Source: Thunnus maccoyii
Lineage: Eukaryota > Chordata > Actinopteri > Scombriformes > Scombridae
DNA length: 64,000 nt
Assembly: GCF_910596095.1 (NCBI RefSeq)
Contig: NC_056538.1
Coordinates: 17,842,501-17,906,500 of the forward strand
Direction of reading: 5' to 3'
The first letter of the stretch is position 1; each line of letters opens with the position of its first letter. Made by a program: the position numbers and the translations under genes. The notes below the pieces were generated by a model that ran no database searches, was not told where the DNA came from, and worked only from the letters and a program-made list of their open reading frames with translations. This document shows, one piece after another, positions 13,101 through 21,214 of this stretch.

Positions 13101-16100
13101 CAGTAGGAGACTCCCTGCTGAACACTGGCATGCGGAATATTGACTCACGACGCCACAGCTCCCCTTCTCTCTCCCCTCCTACTCACCAGCTGCACAGACA
13201 GAGAGGGATGACGTCCCCACCTCAGATTTTGTCACGACCCCTTACCTCACCCCCGCCCCTCATCCCCTCGCCTGCCAGAGACCCTGAAAAAGCCAAACAC
13301 CCCAGCAAAGACTCTGTCCAGAGGGACGATGAAAGAGGTAGACAGTTCTCTACAGACAGGAATAGATCACAACCATCCAGAGACCAAGGGTTGAGAGATG
13401 CAGACAAGGGGAGAGTGTCAAGTCGAGAGCAAGCCTCTAAGGATTCTGAGAGGAATAGATCATCCAGAGACCTTGGGCAAAAAGACTCAGACAAAGGCGA
13501 ACTAGCAGCCAAAGAGCCAGAAAAGCGGAGACCGTTGAGTAAAGACTCAGGTCTGAAAGAATCTGAGAGGGGGAGACCTCTCAGTAGAGACCCCTTAAGA
13601 GATTCAGAAAAGGGGAGACAAGTGAACAGAGACTCTGAGAAGGGGAGACAGGCAAGCAGAGACTCAAGCAACAGAGAAACAGATAAGAGCAAATCATCCT
13701 CTAGAGATTCCAGCTATAAGGATATTGAAAAAGCTAGGCCACTCAGTAGAGATACGGGGCTAAGGGACTCTGAGAAGCATAGACAATATAGCAGGGAAGC
13801 AGGAAAAGACAGACCATCTAGCAGAGACTCTGACAAGGGGAGACCCTCGAGAGATTCCAGTTATAGAAGTACAGAGAGAAACAAAGACTCTGGCTCAGGG
13901 AAAGACAGCAACCCTGGCAGTCAGTCCAAACAGGCTTCAGGTGAGAGCAAGAACCCCAGACTGGCACCTGCAGGCTCAGGCCAGTCCTCCCCTCCTGTGG
14001 GCACTGCTGTCCTTACAAGTCAGCAGAGAGGTAGCAGCACCAAGCAGACTGACAAGCAAGGGAAACATGGAAGCAAAGACCAGGACGTTTCTGCAACCCT
14101 CAGTTCGTTGCCTCGTCACCGGTCCACCCCCACCTCTAACATTATCCAGTCTAAGGACAAGCCCAACTCAGGGAAGGAGAGCAGTAGTGGCACTGGAAAC
14201 TTAATGCCATCTTCACTCCATAAGGACTCAGTTGTTGGGAAATCCGGCTCCCCGCAGCCTTCGTTTCAGAAGACCAATGCACGGAAATCAAATGATTACT
14301 CATCAGGTCCGGCCACAGCAGCAGCCATGAAGCCTATTTGGCCGTCAAGGACACCAGCAGAAGATGACGTTGTCAAACGAGGCTCCATGCACCTTGCGTC
14401 CCCAGCTGCAGCCTCAGCTGCCAAAGACAAACACCCCAAAGTTAAGACAGCAGGCAGCAGAGAGGTGTCCAAAGACCGAGAAAGGGAGAAAGGTCTCCAA
14501 AATAGCAACAGCAGCAACAAAATTCCACTCCTCAACAATAATACTAAAGCTACCGGCAGCTCCAACACACATGCTACGAATCCCACCTCTCACAACAACA
14601 GCAATAGCAAAGCTCAGATGCTTGGAAACAGCACCAAAGCCCATGGGAAGGCTCAGGGGGAGAAGCTTGAGAACCAGGGAGGAGACAGGTCATCTTCAAA
14701 GAGCAGAGAAAATTTCTCCTGTCCCGAGAGAAAGAACAGCTCCAGTGTGGACAACTTGCAGCATCTGCAGCAGGCGGGTTTACCACCAGAGAAAGGAGTG
14801 AAGACGTCTTCTCAGTCTCACACCAAACCAACAACTAACCAGCTGCAGCTGTCCTCAAGAGAGAAAAAGAGATCTGTTAAGCCCCCCACTGTAACTCCAC
14901 TGAAGACCGATATTAAGACTGACCCTAATGGGACCAGCACTGTTGGTGGTATTTCTTCTTCCTGTCCCACAACCACTACTTCCACTGTCTCTCCTGCCGG
15001 CCAGGGGACCCGTCGTTCAGCCCGCTCCGCTCTCTTTTCCTCACCCTCTGCCAGTAGCAGTGACAGCTCTGAATCTGACACCCAGACGCAGACGGAGGAG
15101 GACGATTTGCACAAAGACCACCCGCGCAGCGAACTCCGCGACCACCGCAGCCTCCTCACTCGAGGCACTGAAGATGAGGCTGATGGCCCAGAAGATGACC
15201 ATGACAGAGGTATGGATGACAAACATCACGAGGATGACAGCGATGGGTCAGGGTCAGCCAAGCGGCGCTATCCCCGACGCAGTGCCCGTGCACGCTCAAA
15301 CATGTTTTTTGGACTCACACCCTTCTATGGTGTCCGCTCATACGGCGAGGAGGACCTCCCCTTCTATGGCAGTGGGGATGGAGCTGGAGCCGTGGTTAAG
15401 AGGAGGACTGGTGGTCGCAAGAAGTCAGCTGAGGGGCAGGTGGATGGAGCAGATGATATGAGCACCTCCTCTTCTTCCGGGGACAGCGGAGAGGATGAGG
15501 ATAGCGGAATGAAACAGAGGGGTAAAGACCCTTACTACTACAACTTCTCACGAACAATAATTAACCCAGGTGAGGGCCTGCCATCCATAGAAGGGATAGA
15601 CCAGTGTCTGGGACGGGGCTCCCAGCTCCAACGCTTTCTTAAAGATGAGGAGCAGCAACAACAGAGGGCACAAGGAAAAGCTGAAGAAGACATGCTGAGC
15701 GCTTTGTAAGTACACACAATAGTTTTTAATTGATTATTTTTCCATGCTCTCTAATAACAACCTAATGTATTGTCTTTGCTGTGTTTAATAGGACCTTGGG
15801 CAAGCAGCGTATTGGCCAGCTCGATGGCGTTGATGATGGGTCAGAGAGCGACACAAGCATCTGCACCACCAGCACCACAACCACTACAGCCACCTCCTCT
15901 TCCACCCCACATAAGAGCACTCCTAAGAGAAGGGGCAGAGAAAGGCACACAGAGAAACTGGAGTCCCATGACTCGAGCAAGGAGGCTGACAACAGTGGCG
16001 GAGCAGCAGGAGCAGTAAGCAGTAACACAAGAGAAGGCAGAAAGAACCAGAAAGAAAACTGTCTTCCTTTAGGAGGCGGGGTCAAGTCCCAGCCACAAAG

Positions 16101-19100
16101 TCAGGGTCAGGATCCCCTCGAAGCTCAGCTGTCCCTCAGCACAGACCTGCTTAAATCAGACTCCGACAACAACAACAGTGATGATTGCGGTAACATTTTG
16201 CCATCAGACATCATGGAGTTTGTCCTGAACACACCTTCCATGTCAATGCAGGCTCTTGGTCAACAGCCTGAGCCTTCTTCTTCTGAGCTGCTGCTGGATG
16301 AGGGTTATGTCGGGGTGGATGTCAACCGGCGCAAAGACATTCTGTTTGATGACTTTTCCCAGCAACTGCCCAGTGCAGAGAGTGGAGGGGTTGTGGAGAG
16401 TAGTGTGAATAGCTCCATATCTGTAGAAGAGCCATATCTTCCTCTGGAGCTGCCCTCTGACCTCTCTGTGCTGACCACACGCAGCCCTACTGTCAGTACC
16501 AGTCAGAACCATAGTGCTGGGAGCCTCATCTCGGATACCTCAGACCGCACCATGCTGGGCTTGACCTCTGACCCAGAGACAATCAGTGCTGAAAAGAGTG
16601 GGGACAAGAAAAGAGCAGGGCCAGGTGTGTCACCATCAGAGAATCAACATGATGTTACAAATCTGGGAAACAGGGATACACAAGTCACTGAAGGTCACAT
16701 GACTCCTGAGCAGTTTATTCCCAGCCCTGCTATTGGCCAGGTGGTAGAACCGCCAGGTAACCAGGATGTTCCCAGGAATTCTGGTACTCCTGGTTTGCCA
16801 AGTTCTCCCTCTCTGCCTCTTCAGGGTCAGAAGTACCTTCCAGCACCAACTGCAGCTACAGGCAGCCCTAGTCCAGTCCCTGGTCCAGGACCATCCCAGG
16901 CTCAGGTTTCCAGCCCAGCAGTCATCAAACCAGGCCCTGACAAACTCATCCTGGTCAACCAGCAGTTCCAGCCCCTCTATGTCCTTCAGACTGTCCCTAA
17001 TGGAGTCACCCAAAAAATTAGCGCTGCAGGAGTGATGGACACCAGCTCCCAAGCAGTGCTCAGCTCCATGACACTCACCACAGGGTTAAATCCTGGTCTC
17101 ACCTCGGCCCAGCCAATATTTCCCGCTGGCGGCAAAGTCCTTGGCACGATGCCCCACTCCTCCCAGATTCACACATTTAGAGGAGCCACACAGACCGGCT
17201 TCCAGGCAGGAATCCCAAGCACCACCTCAGGGCTTCTCATTGGGTTGCCACACGACCAGCCCCAGATTCTGGTGTCAGAGGCCGGTCGACCGCACGAGTT
17301 GGGTCCCAGTGTTGCCATAGTGTCCAGTCCCTCCTCTCTCACTTCTTCCCCGACTGTACTCGCCTCTGCTCACGGCAAGAAAAGGCCTATATCTCGTCTT
17401 CTGCCCAGAAAAAACAAAAAGTTGGCCCGCTCACGCAGCCAGCCCACTCTGGCCCCGTCGGATGTTGCCCCTCCTAACATGACCCTAATCAACCTGTCTT
17501 CCCCTCAGATTACTGCTAGCATCCCTGGCCAGCCTGGTGGCTTGGTTGAGTTAAGCACCCTCTCCTCTTCCCAGCGTAAGGTCCCCAATATTATCAAGAG
17601 ACCCAAACCAAGTGGGGTTATGTATTTGGATCCCACTACTCTCCTTCAGCCGAGGATCCCTGCTACAGCACAGTCTGGTATCCTGGGTCACGATACTTCT
17701 ACTCACCTCCTACCTTGTACAGTCTCTGGTCTCAACCCCAGTCAGTCAGTGTTAAATGTTGTGTCTGTGCCCCCTAGTGGTGCTGCTGGCCTTCTTGCAC
17801 CAGGATCAGTCTCCCTCTCTACCCCTGTCCTCAACTCTACTGAGATCACAGGGCCAATTAGCAACCTCCTGTTTAAGGCAAGCCCGCATGGGTTGGGCCT
17901 ATCCGATCAGCCGATGGTCCTTCAGTCAGCAGGGGCAGCTCCTCTGATGTCACAACTTAGCTCCTCTGTTCAGACATCCATAGCCAGCAGCATCTGTGTC
18001 CTGCCCACCCAACAGACCATCAGCATGGCTGTCAACCAGCAGGGAGACACAGAAGGCAGTAATATCCACTTACAACACCAGTCACAGCCTTTTAACAGAG
18101 CCCAGACTGTGGACTGTACAAGCACCACTGTTACTTTAGCCCCAGCCACACCTTTAAGCCCTGCCAAGGGGCGTGTTGTTGGCGTTTTCACCCAAACACA
18201 GACCTCTGCACACTCCCAGAGCAGCAGAACAACTCCCATTTCCAGATCCTCAGAACAAAGGCCACTTAACTCGTCCTCATCAGTTGCACATTCAGGAGCA
18301 GAAAAAGGCAAACAGAAAGCCAAGAGGAGTAGGCAAAGTACGGACATGATCAGCGGGAAGAAGCTCAAGGCCTCTCAGGCAGAGGAGCATCACAATAACC
18401 CTGCAGGACGACTCTCCTCTAACCCAAGGTGAGACAGTTATTATTTTGGCAGCTTGAGATGCATTTATATTATGCTGGATTTATTTTTATTGACATGAAT
18501 AAATGGGAAAACTGCACTGACTTTGTCAAGTGAAATAGCTCACCTTGACTGAATCTATACCTACCAATTGTTCACTAAAATGTAAGTAGCATACAATATA
18601 TAGTCATTTTGATCTTCTTTGTAAGCAGTTCTAAAGAGCTGAGTTCCCCTGAACCCATGGACACAGGCAAGCCCACGGACAAGGCAACCAACAAAAGGTG
18701 TGGCGTCATTTCATCCTTGTTACCCATTTTCATACTGACTATACTGAATTGAGTTCTAATGCTTGCTTCAAATCTTTTCAAGTGTGCTTGGTAAAAAGAA
18801 GACTTCTGAAGGTCCTGTTTTACCGGGGAAAGTCTTGGGGAAAGACAAAGCATCCGCAGCTGGGGGAGCAGGTTCTCTTCCAGTGGCTTCGCCACCCGAG
18901 CAGGACGGCAACAGCAGGGACACGGGGATGGATAGCAAACCCAAGAAAGGCATCATCTTTGAAATCCGCAGCGAGGATGGCTTCCACATCCGCTGTGAGA
19001 GTATTGAAGGTGCGAGAAACAACCTACATAACTACCTACACCCTGAAATTTTAACACCAAATACTGTAAATGTCAGACTTCCTGGCTGAATTAAATGTGA

Positions 19101-21214
19101 AACTGAGTATTCACTTTGGCAGAACTAGTAAATTAATGTAATGGGGTGCTCTGGTGGCCTAACGGTTAAGGCACTCACATGCCTCTCTCTCTTCCCACGT
19201 CTCCTGTCTCACTATACAGACTCTCACATAAAGGCAAAATGCCAAAAAATAATCTATATATAATATGAATTCAATGTAATTAAAACATGTAACATGGTGT
19301 AACCAAAATGTTACATGCATGCAAAATACTTTACTTTTTTGTAAAGGTTGTAATATATATATATATATAATTATTATTATTATTAGAACCAATTGATGCT
19401 GTGAAACATTGAACCATACACTTCATGAGCCTTCCTGTCCTGACTGCCTGTCTTTCTACAGAGGCTTGGAAATCCCTGACTGATAAGGTGCAAGAAGCTC
19501 GTTCCAACGCCCGACTCAAAGAGCTCTCTTTTGAAGGTGAGGCACTACTCTGACTACATGGGGAAAAAAGTTTTAAAAAGGAAAAAATGTTGTTGTTGTA
19601 AAAATATATATTTGGACGACTCTTTTGACTCATTGTTGATGTGTTTCTTCACTTCTTTCAGGCGTGAACGGACTGAGGATGCTGGGAGTTGTCCACGAGG
19701 CGGTGGTCTTCCTGTTGGAGCAGCTGTACGGCTCCAGACACTGTCGGAGCTACCGCTTCCGCTTCCACAAACCAGAGGAGACCGATGAACCTCCCATCAA
19801 CCCCCACGGCTCGGCTCGTGCAGAGATCCACCACAGGTTAGGATGGGACCCACATACACATACGCAGATATTGGTTTGAGTTGTAATTGTAGCTTTAATA
19901 TTCCTTATTTGAATATTGGTTTTAATTGCAATCATCACCATGAGTATTCTGAATCATTATGTTCATAGGTATATAAAGTAATCATCTTGTGTTTGTTTCT
20001 GACTGCTATCTTTTCCACTTGTCTGTCCTCCAGGAGGTCTGTATTTGACATGTTCAATTTCTTGGCATCAAAACACCGCCAGCCTCCTGAGTACAGGCCA
20101 CAGGAAGATGATGATGAAGAAGGACAGCTCAGGACTGCCAGGTAAAATACATTCTTTTATATCTTAACACTCATTTTTGATAATCATCATTAACAGTTCT
20201 GAAATCCATCAAGATGGTTTCATTTGAGGTTACAGAGAAATTATTCATATCGTCAATATAAAATGTCTTTTTCATGTTGTGGTTGCAGGCGTGCCTCCAT
20301 GGAGCTCCCACTCGCTGTTAGATTCAAACAGCTCAAGGCCACCTCAAAGGAAACCGTCGGAGTCTACAGGTTAGATCTGTGGCGCTTTATCTGTTAATCA
20401 GTTATAAATCATCAGGCTGCACATGAAGCAGATGATTGTAGCATGCAGGTAGCAATTACCTTGCTCGTTTTAATGTTGAGAAGAACAATTAACAATTTAA
20501 ATTAATTTCATTCCTATTCATCACAACAATGTATTGTTTCTCAAAATTAACTGTAAAGTGTAAGCTTGACAACTTAAAGGCAACCGTTTTCATTTATTGT
20601 TATAGCAAAGTTTTGATGAACTAGAAGGTATAAAAAAAAGGTTTAAAATTATACATATGTCTATAAACAGAGACTTAAATGACATTACTGTGATTTACAG
20701 ATCTCCCATTCATGGTCGAGGACTATTCTGCAAGAAAACCATTGATGCAGGGGAGATGGTCATTGAATATTCTGGAAATGTTATCCGCTCTGTGCTCACT
20801 GACAAACGGGAGAAATATTATGATGGAAAGGTGAGAATGAGAAAGACCTCTGAGTCTGGAGAATTGACTGTTAATTAATTTGACTAAAAAGCTTTGGAAG
20901 GATCAATCATGTAACTTGTGTCTTTATTTTCCTCAAAGGGGATTGGCTGTTACATGTTTCGCATTGACGACTACGAGGTGGTGGATGCCACGGTGCACGG
21001 CAACGCTGCCCGCTTCATCAACCACTCCTGTGAGCCCAACTGCTACTCGCGGGTCATCACCGTGGATGGCCAGAAGCACATCGTCATCTTCGCCTCTCGC
21101 CGCATCTACTGTGGAGAGGAGCTCACGTACGACTACAAGTTCCCCATCGAGGACGCCAGCAACAAGCTGCCCTGCAACTGTGGTGCGAAGAAGTGTCGCA
21201 AGTTCCTCAACTGA
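76..21214 (+). CDS. kmt2a: Histone H3K4 methyltransferase KMT2A/MLL1, 3' 30 coding exons (5' partial)
   Basis: Nuclear lysine methyltransferase that, with WDR5, RBBP5, ASH2L and DPY30, methylates H3K4 at promoters such as Hox genes (family knowledge). Exons read from the sequence: 76-304, 433-1124, 1213-1286, 1495-1734, 2032-2178, 3090-3188, 3491-3611, 4176-4289, 4500-4684, 4952-5128, 6750-6860, 7201-7274, 10824-11038, 11133-11227, 11308-11445, 11543-11701, 11819-11930, 12038-12116, 12544-12704, 12833-12979, 13065-15705, 15792-18428, 18629-18697, 18783-19009, 19462-19536, 19662-19836, 20034-20141, 20289-20369, 20701-20830, 20939-21214. All have AG/GT borders with matching phases. The joined CDS is 9788 nt: two bases of a split codon, then 3261 codons and TGA. 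Domain order and many motifs match human MLL1 rather than KMT2B. The region is about 400 residues longer than the human equivalent, mainly from disordered exons. The N-terminal AT-hook exons lie upstream of the window. Confidence 0.97.
861..936 (+). repeat. Serine-codon repeat in kmt2a coding sequence
   Basis: A run of TCN serine codons (TCC, TCG, TCA and TCT mixed), broken once by ACA (Thr), encodes about two dozen consecutive Ser/Thr residues. The codon mixture argues against a single-codon slippage run. Confidence 0.8.
1213..1286 (+). CDS. kmt2a: kmt2a small basic linker exon
   Basis: A 74-nt exon between a TTTTTCAAAG acceptor and a GTAGGA donor. It is phase 1 in and phase 0 out, and encodes a Lys/Pro/Ser-rich stretch containing [19 protein letters not shown]. 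It corresponds in position and composition to the human segment with repeated KPKEKEKPPP. No domain is visible; it links the CXXC region to the PHD cluster. Confidence 0.85.
1495..4684 (+). CDS. kmt2a: kmt2a PHD finger 1-3 exons
   Basis: Six exons (1495-1734, 2032-2178, 3090-3188, 3491-3611, 4176-4289, 4500-4684). PHD1 starts at [11 protein letters not shown] and continues through [13 protein letters not shown] and the [11 protein letters not shown] cluster. PHD2 has [18 protein letters not shown] and [15 protein letters not shown]3 has [20 protein letters not shown], the [13 protein letters not shown] motif and YTCTKC. In MLL1, PHD3 reads H3K4me2/3 and binds CYP33 (family knowledge). This segment is equivalent to the human breakpoint cluster region. 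The exon at 3090 has a tandem TAGCAGCAG acceptor, so its first codon is uncertain by one or two Gln. Confidence 0.95.
2179..3089 (+). other. kmt2a intron without recognised content
   Basis: A 911-bp AT-rich intron between the PHD1 and PHD2 exons. I see no repeat or coding remnant in it. Confidence 0.6.
3685..3977 (+). mobile_element. Palindromic hAT-like miniature element, copy 1 (kmt2a intron)
   Basis: Starts TAGAACTGCAAC and ends GCAGCCCTA, imperfect inverted termini of a family with a consensus end near TAGGGCTGCAAC. The interior shares the block around AACTGAATATCTTTGGGTTT with copies near 54200 and 60210. It is non-coding. Confidence 0.65.
4500..7274 (+). CDS. kmt2a: kmt2a bromodomain exons
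   Basis: Exons 4500-4684, 4952-5128, 6750-6860 and 7201-7274. The product runs from [16 protein letters not shown] through [26 protein letters not shown] and [13 protein letters not shown]. It then continues to [20 protein letters not shown] and [20 protein letters not shown]. This aligns with the atypical MLL1 bromodomain, which stabilises PHD3. The intron 5129-6749 carries a Helitron-like insertion. The exon at 7201 ends in phase 2 before a 3.5-kb intron. Confidence 0.94.
5302..6482 (+). mobile_element. Helitron-like non-autonomous element in a kmt2a intron
   Basis: It begins with TC directly after an A (TCTATATAAAGCAAG) and ends in CTAG directly before a T. A hairpin (GTTCAA, short loop, TTGAAC) lies about 14 nt before the end. 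TC...CTRR ends, a subterminal hairpin and insertion between A and T are the Helitron pattern. Inside are degenerate repeat units, each with CAATTTGGACACG-like or TTGGACACGC blocks, AAATAAACAAGC and GGGGCTTCTGGGCTCT (about 5389-5542, 5873-6020 and 6025-6232). There is no Rep/helicase ORF, so it is non-autonomous. Confidence 0.65.
7275..10823 (+). other. kmt2a 3.5-kb intron
   Basis: The longest kmt2a intron in the window, between the bromodomain and HCF-motif exons. It is AT-rich, with T-runs near 7561-7571 and 10163-10181. Short ORFs here (for example 9030-9368) have no recognisable homology and no coding-like composition. I see no mobile element with defined ends. Confidence 0.6.
10824..11038 (+). 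CDS. kmt2a: kmt2a exon with HCF-1-binding motif
   Basis: This exon encodes [20 protein letters not shown], nearly identical to human MLL1. It contains the DHNY tetrapeptide (10864-10875), the HCF-1-binding motif of MLL proteins. It continues through [20 protein letters not shown] into a proline-rich tail ending in about ten Pro/Leu residues. The acceptor is TTTCACAG at 10823, and phase 2 matches the preceding exon. Confidence 0.94.
11133..11701 (+). CDS. kmt2a: kmt2a extended PHD finger (ePHD4) exons
   Basis: Exons 11133-11227, 11308-11445 and 11543-11701 encode the ZNF-PHD extended finger. The segments are [71 protein letters not shown] and [18 protein letters not shown], ending in [12 protein letters not shown]. 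All the Cys/His pairs expected in the MLL ePHD are present. Confidence 0.95.
11819..12979 (+). CDS. kmt2a: kmt2a FYRN domain exons and following linker
   Basis: Exons 11819-11930, 12038-12116, 12544-12704 and 12833-12979. FYRN reads [56 protein letters not shown] and [17 protein letters not shown]. It is followed by ENRTIAHSP as in human. After Taspase1 cleavage, FYRN of the N-terminal fragment pairs with FYRC of the C-terminal fragment (family knowledge). The 12833 exon encodes a Pro/Ser linker. Confidence 0.94.
13065..15705 (+). CDS. kmt2a: kmt2a large disordered exon with charged repeats and Taspase1 site CS1
   Basis: A 2641-nt exon, equivalent to the first part of the single giant exon of mammalian KMT2A. 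It begins with [20 protein letters not shown], close to human. A stretch at 13280-13880 then repeats short Ser/Arg/Asp/Glu/Lys/Gly units such as SEKGRQ and SRDS, with no counterpart in human MLL1. The rest is Ser/Thr/Asn-rich until a conserved block with [34 protein letters not shown] and EGQVDGADD. The last of these is Taspase1 site CS1, cut between 15445 and 15446. The exon closes with [10 protein letters not shown]. The GCTTT/GTAAGT donor at 15705/15706 is needed because the frame meets TAA at 15707. Confidence 0.93.
15792..18428 (+). CDS. kmt2a: kmt2a second large exon: Taspase1 site CS2 and transactivation domain
   Basis: A 2637-nt exon beginning just before [15 protein letters not shown], which contains Taspase1 site CS2 (cut between 15825 and 15826). 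Next are [20 protein letters not shown] and [18 protein letters not shown], the KIX/CBP-binding transactivation motif. Further conserved blocks are [63 protein letters not shown] and [15 protein letters not shown]. This is the start of the C-terminal, Taspase1-released half. The donor is at 18429. Confidence 0.94.
18629..18697 (+). CDS. kmt2a: kmt2a small linker exon
   Basis: A 69-nt exon (acceptor GTAAGCAG, donor GTGTGG) that keeps the frame. It encodes Ser/Lys/Pro-rich sequence including [20 protein letters not shown]. No domain. Its length is a multiple of three and both junctions have the same phase, so it could be skipped without a frameshift (inference). Confidence 0.8.
18783..20141 (+). 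CDS. kmt2a: kmt2a FYRC domain and Win motif exons
   Basis: Exons 18783-19009, 19462-19536, 19662-19836 and 20034-20141. FYRC includes [60 protein letters not shown] and [10 protein letters not shown]. The next block, [14 protein letters not shown], holds the arginine-containing Win motif that docks WDR5. [17 protein letters not shown] and a short acidic stretch follow. Intron 19010-19461 carries a SINE remnant. Confidence 0.95.
19143..19257 (+). mobile_element. tRNA-derived SINE remnant (kmt2a intron)
   Basis: The head GGTGGCCTAACGGTTAAGGC resembles a tRNA A-box region. The tail has a CTCTCTCT tract, TCCTGTCTCACTATACAGAC and AAAGGCAAAATGCCAAAAAA, the tail type I associate with a common fish SINE. 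The B-box region is missing, so it is internally deleted. Confidence 0.55.
19356..19385. repeat. TA/TTA microsatellite
   Basis: A short run of alternating TA followed by ATT repeats in the intron before the exon at 19462. Confidence 0.7.
20289..21214 (+). CDS. kmt2a: kmt2a SET and post-SET exons with stop codon
   Basis: Exons 20289-20369, 20701-20830 and 20939-21214. SET starts at [20 protein letters not shown] and contains the cofactor and catalytic motifs [32 protein letters not shown] and [14 protein letters not shown]. Post-SET zinc ligands are [13 protein letters not shown], the usual MLL C-terminus. The stop TGA is at 21212-21214. Compared with human MLL1, RIYRGEELTY reads [10 protein letters not shown] here. 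Confidence 0.97.

Noticed and set aside
13222..13692. 156-residue antisense ORF inside the kmt2a large exon
   Set aside because: It mirrors the repetitive Ser/Arg/Asp coding strand; a Leu/Ser-rich reverse translation is expected and has no homology.
19143..19180. tRNA gene
   Set aside because: Only an A-box-like head is present; no B box or acceptor stem pairing, and the tail is that of a SINE.
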